The notes beneath the pieces were generated by a model that saw only the letters and a list, made by a program, of their open reading frames with translations, searched no databases and was not told the origin of the DNA. From contig CAJUFL010000079.1 of assembly GCA_910585605.1 (NCBI GenBank), positions 1 to 12,554 on the forward strand: a stretch of DNA of 12,554 bases, in the 5' to 3' direction. This stretch comes from an uncultured Lachnospiraceae bacterium (lineage in GTDB: Bacteria; Bacillota; Clostridia; Lachnospirales; Lachnospiraceae). The translations under genes and the position numbers were made by a program. Shown here one piece after another: positions 1 through 5,715 of this stretch (position 1 is the first letter of the stretch; the number at the start of each line of letters is the position of its first letter).

Positions 1-60
1 GAAACGCCTAAAGATTTCAGCATTCCAGAGATAGAGACGCGGCGTCCGGTGACTTCCAAT
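1..60 (-). mobile_element. Probable N-terminal fragment of an IS3-family transposase OrfB, running off the window
   Basis: Read on the minus strand, the first 60 bases give an open frame containing VTGRRVSISGMLKSLGVS. This resembles the start of IS3-group OrfB proteins, where a short helix ending in LGVSRSGY precedes the DDE domain. The segment is richer in G+C than the AT-rich DNA beside it, and the similarity fades near position 60, so the element appears truncated here with the rest to the left of the window. No OrfA is seen to its right. The call rests on a short stretch recognised by eye. Confidence 0.4.
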
Positions 61-81
61 ACTACAATATTAATACATTTT

Positions 82-183
82 TTAAATTTTTCTTATTACT
101 GTCCATATTTTCACTAGCTTTTCTCGATCTTGTATTTTGTCGATTAAATATTTCATTATTTTCTTCAACTCCTCATTTGTCAT
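82..183 (-). CDS. Small 33-residue basic peptide of unknown function
   Basis: This short frame has a good ribosome binding site (GGGAGGAT, about 6 nt before ATG) and encodes a charged, probably helical peptide beginning MTNEELKKIMKYLIDKIQDR and ending in a basic, hydrophobic tail. It starts 59 nt after the LytTR regulator stop on the same strand, so it could be co-transcribed. A possible separate promoter (TTTACA, 16 nt, TAATAT) lies in the gap. There is no signal peptide and no cysteine. I do not recognise the family. A regulator-associated peptide is possible but unproven; the support is the start context and the position. Confidence 0.45.
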   Translation of the reverse strand: MTNEELKKIMKYLIDKIQDREKLVKIWTVIRKI

Positions 184-242
184 ATGTATTATCCTCCCTC
201 TTATTATTTTTGCGTAACCTATATCAATATATTACACAAATT

Positions 243-872
243 TTATTGTTTGTAAATAGAATCGTATAAACCCGCATCCATTTGTACAAACTTACATTTT
301 TTTAATGATTTCCATCCTGTTTTTAAACTCTTTTGATAGGTCCTGCTTACCTGTAACTGTCTATTTGCCACAGTGACGCTATAATCATTAATACGGCAAT
401 GATTGTAATTTACCAGACAGCTTTTATTCACCCTGAGGAAAAAGACGAAATCATCCACCCTCTTTTGTACATCATCCAGTTTTCCATAGAATTTTATAAA
501 TCTCCCTGCTTCATTATATCCTCTTACTAGTCTATGGTTGGATTCAAAATATACGATATCATCTAAGTCTGCTATATATTCTTTTCCGGAAAACTTGTAT
601 TTGAACGGATGCTCTCCTATCCTGTACAGATCTATTAATTCATCTAAAGTCTCTTCATTAATTTGGGAAATCACAAAAACTGTCTTGTCGCTGTGCATTT
701 TAGCGATATCAAGCTTCCCGCTGCACAGAGAAATGTCCATAATGATCAAGTCAAATTCTGAAAAAGCAATATCGTCAACATCGTCTATAAAGAATACCTC
801 CAGCTCTTCTTTCTTTTGTATCATTTCCCTCAGGTTGGAATCCTTTACACATACTACTACGTTCATTTCCAT
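243..872 (-). CDS. LytTR-domain response regulator-like transcription factor
   Basis: The protein has two parts. Residues 1-85 are a shortened receiver-like domain with an acidic pair near residues 30-31 and a candidate phospho-acceptor Asp46 in LIIMDISL. Residues 92-186 are a LytTR DNA-binding domain, shown by YIADLDDIVYFESNHR, FYGKLDDVQKRV, FLRVNKSCLVN and RQLQVSRTY. Proteins of this family bind promoters of peptide, bacteriocin or competence genes, usually under a sensor kinase; no kinase is in the window. The receiver is about 35 residues shorter than usual, so phosphorylation may not control it. A second ATG two codons in (866-864) sits better relative to the AAAGGA site, so translation may begin there. 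Confidence 0.8.
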   Translation of the reverse strand: MEMNVVVCVKDSNLREMIQKKEELEVFFIDDVDDIAFSEFDLIIMDISLCSGKLDIAKMHSDKTVFVISQINEETLDELIDLYRIGEHPFKYKFSGKEYIADLDDIVYFESNHRLVRGYNEAGRFIKFYGKLDDVQKRVDDFVFFLRVNKSCLVNYNHCRINDYSVTVANRQLQVSRTYQKSLKTGWKSLKKCKFVQMDAGLYDSIYKQ

Positions 873-999
873 ATTTCCTTTTTGTTTTTAGTATGCCTTT
901 TCCCTTGATAATTATTTGACATTCGGGATTGAATCCTTCAATTATCAGAATCTGCCTTCCATTTTCCTCCCTACTTTTTATGATTATCAATACATATTT

Positions 1000-1041
1000 A
1001 TACGTATTTTTCTCGACGCACGTACTTGTACGTGTTATAAT
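1000..1041 (+). promoter_or_regulatory. hicAB promoter with palindromic operator
   Basis: A TATAAT box at 1036-1041 lies 17 nt after a weak -35 (TCGACG, 1013-1018). The spacer is almost wholly filled by the inverted repeat CACGTAC-TT-GTACGTG (1019-1034). ATACGTAT just upstream and GCACGTAT at the hicA start repeat the ACGTA core. HicB antitoxins carry a DNA-binding domain and usually repress their own operon, so this is the natural HicB operator. The assignment is inferred from position and symmetry. Confidence 0.6.
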
Positions 1042-1068
1042 TAACATACAGTTAAGGAAGGTGCACGT

Positions 1069-1227
1069 ATGAAAACATCGGAGTTACAGAAACTACTCAA
1101 AAAGAATGGATGCCATATCATCCGGCACGGTTCCAGTCATGACATATAGTACAGTCCGATTACCGGCAGACAGTTTCCCGTTCCAAGGCATCCGTCACAG
1201 GATGTAAAAAAGGATGCAGGATTTTAA
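1069..1227 (+). pseudogene. hicA: Decayed hicA mRNA-interferase toxin gene
   Basis: From the ATG after AAGGAAGG, the frame reads MKTSELQKLLKKNGCHIIRH, the start of a HicA toxin with its double-stranded-RNA-binding-like fold and the catalytic His in the RHGS motif. Codon 27 (1147-1149) is TAG where the family has Trp (HDIWYSP). The frame then continues as typical HicA (YSPITGRQFPVPRHPSQDV) up to about 1210. After that it shifts, and the normal GTL-x-SIL-KQAGL tail is not intact. The toxin is therefore almost certainly not made as a full protein. hicB follows directly, in normal operon order. Confidence 0.85.
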
Positions 1228-1270
1228 ACAATCCTGCTGTCCTGCACTTTATATTTTAGGAGGTATTTTT

Positions 1271-1669
1271 ATGGCTAAGTATATTTACCCTGCTGTATTT
1301 ACAAAAGAACAAGATGGAGGATATTCTGTTGTATTTAAGGACCTTGATTCTTGTTATACATGTGGCGACACATTAGAACAAGCTATGGATATGGCTGAAG
1401 ATTGCCTTGCATTAGTTTTATATGGATATGAAACGGATAACAAAGAAATTCCTGTGCCAAGTCCTTTGGAATCCATCCAAACCGGACATGATGAGTTTAT
1501 CTCTCTTATAAAATGTGACACGCTGGCATACCGTAAGAAATTTTCAAACAAAGCTGTCAAAAAAACATTGACAATTCCAGAATGGATGAATGATGAAGCT
1601 ATGCGCGCCGGCATTAATTTTTCACAATTGCTCCAGGATGCACTTGTTCAAAAGATTGGCATGCATTAA
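1271..1669 (+). CDS. hicB: HicB-family antitoxin (first copy)
   Basis: This 132-residue protein has the two-part HicB build. An N-terminal partial RNase-H-like fold (YIYPAVFTKEQDGGYSVVF, then DLDSCYTCGDTLEQAM) binds and neutralises HicA. A C-terminal ribbon-helix-helix (about residues 95-130: KKTLTIPEWMNDEAM, INFSQLLQDAL) binds the operator. The start is the ATG after AGGAGGT (1258-1264). The open frame extends 57 nt further upstream, but only because it runs through the frameshifted end of hicA. It is intact although its partner toxin is broken, so it may persist as a repressor or as protection against a HicA encoded elsewhere. Confidence 0.9.
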   Translation: MAKYIYPAVFTKEQDGGYSVVFKDLDSCYTCGDTLEQAMDMAEDCLALVLYGYETDNKEIPVPSPLESIQTGHDEFISLIKCDTLAYRKKFSNKAVKKTLTIPEWMNDEAMRAGINFSQLLQDALVQKIGMH

Positions 1670-1712
1670 AATGTATGCCAGTAGCTGGAAAGCGTTAAAA
1701 ATATTTTTAATA

Positions 1713-1729
1713 ACAGGTTTATAACCTGT
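1713..1729 (+). repeat. Inverted repeat between the two hicB genes
   Basis: ACAGGTT-TAT-AACCTGT forms a 7-bp stem just before the AAGGAGGAA ribosome binding site of the second hicB gene. It could be an operator or an RNA hairpin that tunes translation. There is no U-tract, so a terminator is unlikely. Confidence 0.4.
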
Positions 1730-1749
1730 CTGCAATAAGGAGGAATATT

Positions 1750-2145
1750 ATGAAACTTATTTATCCAGCAGTATTCACACCATTTGAAGAAGGTTCAGGA
1801 TACTCCGTTGTTGTTCCTGATCTGCCTGGCTGTGTAAGTCAGGGAAATGATTTAATTAATGCGATTGAAATGGGAACAGATGCCGCAAGCGGCTGGATTC
1901 TTGGAGAGTTAGAGGAGGGAAATCAATTCCCCGGTCCTTCTCCGCAGTCAGATATCGAATTAGAAGATAATTCATTTATTAATCTTCTTGTATTAGATAT
2001 TGATGCTTATTCAGAAAAATACGGTTCTCAAACGGTGCGAAAAAATATTACTATTCCCGCCTGGCTTAATACCTACGGAGAGAAAAACCATATCAACTTT
2101 TCAAAACTGCTTGCTGATGCTTTGATGAAACAGGCAGCAAATTAA
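1750..2145 (+). CDS. HicB-family antitoxin (second, divergent copy)
   Basis: This 131-residue protein has the same order as its neighbour. An N-terminal HicB fold (LIYPAVFTPFEEGSGYSVVV, then PDLPGCVSQGNDLINAI) is followed by a C-terminal ribbon-helix-helix (RKNITIPAWLN, INFSKLLADALM). It starts at ATG after AAGGAGGAA, 80 nt behind the first hicB. The copies align from end to end but are clearly diverged, so this is not a recent tandem duplication. No HicA gene lies before or after it, leaving it an orphan antitoxin. It could regulate a promoter or neutralise a distant toxin. The family call is secure; the present role is unknown. Confidence 0.87.
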   Translation: MKLIYPAVFTPFEEGSGYSVVVPDLPGCVSQGNDLINAIEMGTDAASGWILGELEEGNQFPGPSPQSDIELEDNSFINLLVLDIDAYSEKYGSQTVRKNITIPAWLNTYGEKNHINFSKLLADALMKQAAN

Positions 2146-2150
2146 TGTTT

Positions 2151-2168
2151 TTGTGCGATATCGCACAA
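2151..2168. promoter_or_regulatory. Perfect 18-bp palindrome, copy 1 (candidate operator)
   Basis: TTGTGCGATATCGCACAA is perfectly self-complementary and starts five bases after the second hicB stop. The central 16 bp recur at 3547-3562 in the integrase leader, and both copies are followed by a similar CAnCAAAACCAT-like stretch. The length and exact symmetry suggest the binding site of a dimeric repressor. Which protein binds it is unknown. Confidence 0.55.
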
Positions 2169-2171
2169 CAA

Positions 2172-2201
2172 AACCATTTTGTTAAAACCAACAAAATGGT
2201 T
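2172..2201. terminator. Perfect 12-bp stem-loop after hicB (possible terminator)
   Basis: AACCATTTTGTT and its exact reverse complement flank a six-base loop. It lies after the hicB unit and could stop or protect that transcript, but no U-run follows on the plus strand (a short TTTTGTTG follows on the minus strand). It overlaps the sequence shared with the integrase leader. Confidence 0.4.
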
Positions 2202-2248
2202 AAACAGAATCTAATTCAAAACGTGAAATTGAAGAAGGTTTTTAAACG

Positions 2249-2383
2249 TGTACGATTAGTAGACGTTTCAAGCTAAAGGCCAAAGATGGAAAAATGCGTA
2301 TGACTGACTGTGCTAACACAGAGCAGCTTCTCCGCATCATTCAATCAATCCCATCTAAAAAGGCAGAACCATTCAAATTTTAA
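2249..2383 (+). pseudogene. Internal fragment of a BRO/DinD-type phage antirepressor protein
   Basis: In one frame this stretch encodes a piece with the hallmarks of BRO-N/DinD-like proteins: ISRRFKLKAKDGKMRMTD, then CANTEQLLRIIQSIPSKKAE, then a TAA just after PFKF where the family continues with WLAKVGYER. The normal N-terminal part, a start codon and the whole C-terminal half are absent. BRO-type proteins are common in phages and mobile elements, so this marks a lost prophage or integrative element. Confidence 0.8.
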
Positions 2384-2397
2384 TAATAATCAAAAAC

Positions 2398-2419
2398 ATT
2401 TCAAACATATGTTTGAAAT
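2398..2419. promoter_or_regulatory. Perfect 22-bp palindrome (candidate operator)
   Basis: ATTTCAAACAT is followed at once by its exact reverse complement. A TATAAT lies 25 nt downstream (2444-2449), with a possible TTGATG -35 (2419-2424, 19-nt spacing) touching the palindrome edge. A repressor bound here would block that promoter. The next genes downstream are the 64-aa/GNAT pair, so it may be their operator. Confidence 0.5.
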
Positions 2420-2514
2420 TGATGAATAATGATAAAAAATGCATATAATATTTATTAACCTTTGTTGAAATTGCACATATCTTTTTTTTAACTGATATCT
2501 TATAATAATTTTAC

Positions 2515-2566
2515 GCATTCTTTTATATATTTTCACATTTTAGCGAATATTATAGTAAAAGAATGC
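2515..2566 (+). repeat. Long-loop inverted repeat in the leader of the 64-aa/GNAT genes
   Basis: GCATTCTTTTA (2515-2525) pairs exactly with TAAAAGAATGC (2556-2566) across a 30-nt AT-rich loop. The second arm ends five bases before the AGAAGGAG ribosome binding site. If transcribed from the TATAAT at 2444, the stem would sit in the leader. It could also be a pair of DNA half-sites. Confidence 0.4.
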
Positions 2567-2586
2567 ATGCAGAAGGAGTGAATATT

Positions 2587-2781
2587 ATGGCAACAAAATC
2601 ATTTTTAAAAACAATTGATATTAAAGATAAAAATCTTGGCAGTTCGTTTGTTAAGACTCTTTTTGAATGTGATAATATGCCAGATTCAAAGGTGACGTAT
2701 AAGAGCACTCCAAAAGAATTAAAAGGAGTCGCCATCAAAGATTTCTTTGATGACTATAAAAAACAACATGATAATTTCTGA
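2587..2781 (+). CDS. Small protein overlapping the GNAT gene, candidate antitoxin
   Basis: This 64-residue protein starts at ATG seven bases after AGAAGGAGTG; an in-frame ATG at 2563 lies before the ribosome binding site and is not used. It is charged and soluble (ATKSFLKTIDIKDKNLGSSF near the start, IKDFFDDYKKQ at the end), with no obvious ribbon-helix-helix or Phd motif. Its stop lies inside the next gene, giving the tight overlap typical of toxin-antitoxin operons in which a small antitoxin precedes an acetyltransferase toxin. The family is not recognised with certainty. The antitoxin role is inferred from gene order, size and overlap. Confidence 0.7.
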   Translation: MATKSFLKTIDIKDKNLGSSFVKTLFECDNMPDSKVTYKSTPKELKGVAIKDFFDDYKKQHDNF

Positions 2782-3376
2782 TTATATCCAGATTAATTTG
2801 AATGACTTAATTGAACAAATAGGAGAGGATGATGTTAAACATCTCCTCTCTTCTTTTTCATGCCCCCTGAACCCAGATGTTGAGAGCTTTCTAAAATATA
2901 AATCAATTGAATTCTCTCTCCGTGGATTTGCTAAAACTCATTTAGTTTTTTGGAAATCAGAAAACGAATCTGAACTTGTTGGATATTACTCTATTGCCCA
3001 GAAATCTTTTACATTAACTAAAGGTTCTCTTAGCAATTCTCTATATAAAAAACTATCTCAGTACGGAACTTATGATAATTCTATTCAAAAATATATAATA
3101 TCATCTTTATTGATTGATCAGCTTGGAAAAAACTACGCTTTCGGAAATGATACTCTTATATCTGGTGATGAACTATTAGGACTTGCTTTGGATAAAATCA
3201 GGCTAATACAAAATGAATCAGGTGGAAGATATACTTATCTCGAATGTGAAGATGTTCCTAAATTAATCAATTTTTATGTAAAAAACGGTTTTATACAATT
3301 TGGAAAACGTATTCTCGATTCAGACGAAACAAATATTAAAGGTACATATCTCTTACAATTTGTTAAAAAAATATAA
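2768..3376 (+). CDS. GNAT-family N-acetyltransferase, candidate toxin of a two-gene unit
   Basis: This protein of about 202 residues shows a GNAT core. VGYYSIAQKSFTL (71-83) fits the central strands. QLGKNYAFGND (118-128) occupies the acetyl-CoA pyrophosphate-loop region. GDELLGLALDKI follows as the next helix, and ECEDVPKLINFYVKNGF (159-175) is the classic motif-B end. Small acetyltransferases with this layout include TacT-like toxins that acetylate aminoacyl-tRNA. The start could instead be ATG 2750 (or TTG 2747). None has a clear ribosome binding site, so translation is probably coupled to the upstream gene, which it overlaps by 14 nt. The acetyltransferase call is firm; the toxin role and substrate are inferred. 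Confidence 0.8.
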   Translation: MIISDYIQINLNDLIEQIGEDDVKHLLSSFSCPLNPDVESFLKYKSIEFSLRGFAKTHLVFWKSENESELVGYYSIAQKSFTLTKGSLSNSLYKKLSQYGTYDNSIQKYIISSLLIDQLGKNYAFGNDTLISGDELLGLALDKIRLIQNESGGRYTYLECEDVPKLINFYVKNGFIQFGKRILDSDETNIKGTYLLQFVKKI

Positions 3377-3424
3377 TTAACTATAATGAAGTTACGGAAA
3401 ACGTACACTATATTAAATAGAATC

Positions 3425-3531
3425 TGAGGACGGAACAGGTGATCGTCGCCCATTGTTAGAAGATGTGGATTGTCACCCACCTATTTCACTTGATACTTTA
3501 AGGCAGATAACTTCGGTTCTCTGCCTTTTTT
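3425..3531 (+). ncRNA. Candidate structured non-coding RNA ending in a terminator
   Basis: This segment is clearly more GC-rich than its surroundings and holds no convincing ORF. Two 12-mers, GATCGTCGCCCA (3441-3452) and GATTGTCACCCA (3468-3479), match at 10 of 12 positions. GGTGA (3438-3442) can pair with TCACC (3473-3477). It ends in a textbook intrinsic terminator. The pattern suits a small RNA or a structured 3' UTR of the GNAT gene. A type I antitoxin RNA is one possibility, but no toxin ORF is visible opposite it. Confidence 0.4.
3500..3531 (+). terminator. Rho-independent terminator
   Basis: AAGGCAGA pairs with TCTGCCTT. Inside that, one mismatch is followed by AAC/GTT closing a TTCG tetraloop, and six T residues follow (3526-3531). 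It ends the GNAT operon or the candidate RNA and insulates the integrase gene. Confidence 0.9.
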
Positions 3532-3546
3532 CATTACAATAGTATT

Positions 3547-3562
3547 TGTGCGATATCGCACA
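3547..3562. promoter_or_regulatory. Perfect 16-bp palindrome, copy 2 (integrase leader)
   Basis: TGTGCGATATCGCACA sits 22 nt before the integrase ATG and directly before its TAAGGAGGAT ribosome binding site. A TACAAT hexamer at 3535-3540 could be a -10, which would place the palindrome at the start of transcription, a usual repressor position. It is identical to the core of the copy at 2151-2168. Confidence 0.55.
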
Positions 3563-3584
3563 GCAAACCATAAGGAGGATACCT

Positions 3585-4684
3585 ATGTGGACAGAAGAAT
3601 TAGACAACGGGAAGTTTAAATTTAAGGAACGGTATTTTGATGAATATACTGGAAAGAACCGCTATGTATCCGTTACCATGGATAAGAATACCTCACAGAC
3701 CAAAAAGACAGCACAAAGGATACTGGAAGATAAGATCAGGGAAAAGACCTCTGTAAACTCACCAGATGCCACAAATTTGACTTTTGGTGAATTAGTGGAC
3801 AAATAACCTTGCCTATCAGCTAAATAATGTCAAATTAAGCACATACAGAAGAAACAAGCTGTTTTGTAATTCCTTCAAAAGTGATGTGATTGGACAGGAT
3901 ATCTTAGTCTGTAAGATAAATGCCCGATATGTCCGGGAACAGTTTGACAGGATCAACAAAAGCAATTCTTCCAAAAATGAGATGCTTACACGCTTTAAAG
4001 CTTTGATCAGGTGGGGATATTCCAATGATTATATAGACGATGTGAGATATCTTGATAAATTAAAGCCCTATAAGGATGCTTCCAACCATAAAAAAGCTGC
4101 AAACAAATATCTTGAACCTGAAGAGATCCAAAAGCTGCTTCCTTCCCTTACAGAAAAGAAGTGGCAGCTCCTGACACGGTTTCTTATCCTGTCCGGACTG
4201 AGGGTCGGAGAAGCAATTGCACTCGAAAAAAAAATCAGTTGATAAAGAATATATACACGTTTCCCAAACGTACGACAAAAATAACAATGTAATCACTACT
4301 CAAAAGACACTGGAATCCAACCGTGATGTATATATCCAGCCGGAACTTGCAGAATTATTAAAGGAAATCCGAGCTTATAATAAGATCAGCGGCATCTCCA
4401 GTATTTACCTTTTTTCTGGCGATGGCGGAACTCCGATTGCTTACGACAGCTACCGGCAGTATCTGCGTGACCATTCCATAAAAACACTTGGATATAATGT
4501 CACTCCTCATGTATTGCGGCACACACACGCTTCTCTTCTTCTGGCTAATGGAATGGACATTGATTCTATCGCCCGGAGGCTTGGCCATGCTAACAGCAAG
4601 GTTACCAGAGAGATTTATCTTCATATTATGGAACAGCTGAAAATCAGGGATAACAATATGCTAAAAAACATCAGGGTATTATAA
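3585..4684 (+). pseudogene. Tyrosine-recombinase integrase gene broken by two +1 frameshifts
   Basis: Three consecutive frames make up one integrase of about 365 residues. The first (3585-3806) is the N-terminal arm-binding domain (MWTEELDNGKFKFKERYFDE). The second (3808-4242) is the core-binding domain and the start of the catalytic domain with catalytic Arg in LSGLRVGEA. The third (about 4235-4684) carries HVLRHTH, RRLGHANSK and the nucleophile Tyr in REIYLHI. Removing one A from AAATAACC near 3804 and one A from the A9 run at 4226-4234 would restore a full gene, so all catalytic residues remain but the frame is lost twice. It lies beside a tRNA-Leu fragment, its likely target. Confidence 0.9.
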
Positions 4685-4733
4685 ATTCAGGGAGCAAAAA
4701 AGGATCAGGAAAGGAGCAAAATTATTATTCTCA

Positions 4734-4745
4734 TATGATATCATA
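4734..4745. repeat. 12-bp palindrome between integrase and terminator
   Basis: TATGATATCATA is perfectly symmetric. A related CATATCATACGATAT stretch lies on the other side of the terminator hairpin (4798-4812), so two similar AT-rich sites flank it. They could be integrase or accessory-factor sites near the att core, but the sequence does not prove this. Confidence 0.3.
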
Positions 4746-4751
4746 CACATA

Positions 4752-4798
4752 GAAAAAAAGCCGAAACCTACGTATTTTAAATAGTTTTCGGCTCTTTT
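4752..4798. terminator. Bidirectional intrinsic terminator after the integrase
   Basis: AGCCGAAA (4759-4766) pairs with TTTCGGCT (4785-4792). On the plus strand the stem is followed by CTTTTC and on the minus strand by seven T residues, so it can stop integrase transcription and also anything arriving from the vapC side. Confidence 0.75.
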
Positions 4799-4823
4799 CA
4801 TATCATACGATATTTTTTCATAA

Positions 4824-4875
4824 TGCGGATGACAGGAATTGAACCTGCACGGTCTCCCACTAGATCCTAAGTCTG
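4824..4875 (-). tRNA. 3' fragment of tRNA-Leu(UAG): integration site remnant
   Basis: On the minus strand this reads as the 3' part of a class II tRNA. An anticodon loop CTTAGGA (anticodon UAG) is followed by a long variable arm, a T arm GCAGG-TTCAATT-CCTGT, the 3' acceptor strand CATCCGC and the discriminator A. The D arm, the 5' acceptor strand and an encoded CCA are all missing, so it cannot give a working tRNA. Such fragments are left where a tyrosine-integrase element inserts into the 3' half of a tRNA gene, which fits the integrase pseudogene next door. Confidence 0.85.
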
Positions 4876-4974
4876 ATACTACGTATCTATTGGGGGTTTT
4901 TGTGTGTAAGAAATGCTGGATTTGCGTTATTTTTGAGGATTCCCATTAGATAGTTTATATGTGTTTTGTTTGGC

Positions 4975-4996
4975 GTTGATGTCAGGGTTGATGTCA
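4975..4996. repeat. Direct repeats GTTGATGTCA, candidate integrase arm-type sites
   Basis: GTTGATGTCA occurs at 4975-4984 and 4987-4996, and an inverted TGACATCA lies at 5006-5013 inside the end of the PIN gene. Tandem 10-mers about 100 bp from the tRNA crossover region are where tyrosine integrases place their arm-binding sites. This role is inferred from position only. Confidence 0.35.
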
Positions 4997-4999
4997 AAA

Positions 5000-5416
5000 T
5001 CAATCTGACATCAGTCCAATAAATTCATCTGGTAATATAGCTTTAACATAACTGTTCACATAATCCTTGGTATTACGCGTAACAATATATTGCATTCCCG
5101 AACGCCTTGCCACTTCACATACAACAGCATCTTCATAATCATTAATCGGAGAAGTTAATGCCTGAATACAATCCTCCTTTGTTACATCCAATATTCCAAA
5201 TAAATTATATAATTTTTCCATAGTCTGTATTGCCATTTCAGTATCATGACAATATTTTCTTACCAAATAATATATATCGGTTGCCATACTCGCACTTATA
5301 TACATATCAGCACTTTTTTGAGCTGCCATCAAAAATATCCGTTCAGCACTTTTATTCCATGGTTCTCTTGAAGTTAATGCATCTACAATAACATTAGTAT
5401 CAATTAATACTCTCAA
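5000..5416 (-). CDS. VapC-like PIN-domain ribonuclease toxin
   Basis: This 138-residue protein has the acidic residues of a PIN nuclease: Asp6 in RVLIDTNV, Asp47 in MATDIYYLV, Asp93 and Asp96 in INDYEDAVV, and Asp118 in TRNTKDY. PIN toxins cut RNA using Mg2+ held by these residues. Translation must start at TTG (5416-5414): the conserved RVLIDTNV begins right there and no ATG is near. The TAA of the antitoxin gene directly abuts this TTG, and GGAGAAGG in the antitoxin end serves as ribosome binding site, so translation is coupled. It is intact, and the only full type II toxin-antitoxin pair with a recognisable nuclease in the window. Confidence 0.9.
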   Translation of the reverse strand: MRVLIDTNVIVDALTSREPWNKSAERIFLMAAQKSADMYISASMATDIYYLVRKYCHDTEMAIQTMEKLYNLFGILDVTKEDCIQALTSPINDYEDAVVCEVARRSGMQYIVTRNTKDYVNSYVKAILPDEFIGLMSD

Positions 5417-5632
5417 TTATACCTTCTCCAATCTTTCAGCCTTTGCTTCTTCATAATCGGCATCTTTTGGCAAAATTCCAAATAAAGAGGTGGCAATATC
5501 AACTCTATCTTGATTTGGATTCGTAAGTTTAGCAATTACTTTTCCATTCTTTGTGATATAAATATCTTCAGTAGCTGATAATAATAAATATTTTCCAAGA
5601 TTATTTTTTAATTCTGTTGCTGTTATTGACAT
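5417..5632 (-). CDS. Phd/YefM-family antitoxin partner of the PIN toxin
   Basis: This 71-residue protein starts MSITATELKNNLGKYLLL, the N-terminal Phd/YefM DNA-binding fold, and continues IYITKNGKVIAKL. The C-terminal acidic tail (LPKDADYEEAKAERLEKV) should wrap the toxin. The start chosen is the ATG ten bases after AAAGGA; the frame extends 12 codons upstream but through the promoter -10. Such antitoxins neutralise the toxin and repress the operon, and a matching operator lies just upstream. Pairing Phd-type antitoxins with PIN toxins is common in Clostridia. Confidence 0.88.
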   Translation of the reverse strand: MSITATELKNNLGKYLLLSATEDIYITKNGKVIAKLTNPNQDRVDIATSLFGILPKDADYEEAKAERLEKV

Positions 5633-5659
5633 TATAATCACATCCTTTCTCGTACTATT

Positions 5660-5688
5660 ATTATACACAAATCGTACGATTTTATCAA
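5660..5688 (-). promoter_or_regulatory. Promoter and operator of the phd-PIN operon
   Basis: On the minus strand, TTGATA (5688-5683) and TATAAT (5665-5660) are exactly 17 nt apart. The perfect palindrome AAATCGTACGATTT (5669-5682) fills most of the spacer, so a bound antitoxin would exclude RNA polymerase. Confidence 0.8.
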
Positions 5689-5715
5689 TATTTTCATTTG
5701 ATTATCAACTTGGAC

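Noticed and set aside
775..1047. 90-codon minus-strand frame upstream of the LytTR gene
   Set aside because: It overlaps the start of the LytTR gene and the hicAB promoter/operator, has no ribosome binding site and no family likeness.
1214..1270. N-terminal extension of the first HicB
   Set aside because: The added 19 codons are the frameshifted end of hicA; the real start has a strong AGGAGGT site at the proper distance.
1713..2201. Several short inverted repeats, considered as a CRISPR array
   Set aside because: The repeats differ from each other and are not regularly spaced; no cas gene is present.
2197..2275. Plus-strand frame starting ATGGTTAAACAG before the BRO fragment
   Set aside because: It starts inside a hairpin arm, has no ribosome binding site, is lysine-rich as expected of AT-rich DNA, and does not match the missing N-terminus of BRO proteins.
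3274..3480. Minus-strand frame opposite the GNAT end and the candidate RNA
   Set aside because: Its repeat-like start (MGDNPHLLTMGDDHLF) only mirrors the DNA near-repeats; there is no ribosome binding site and it lies mostly antisense to the GNAT gene.
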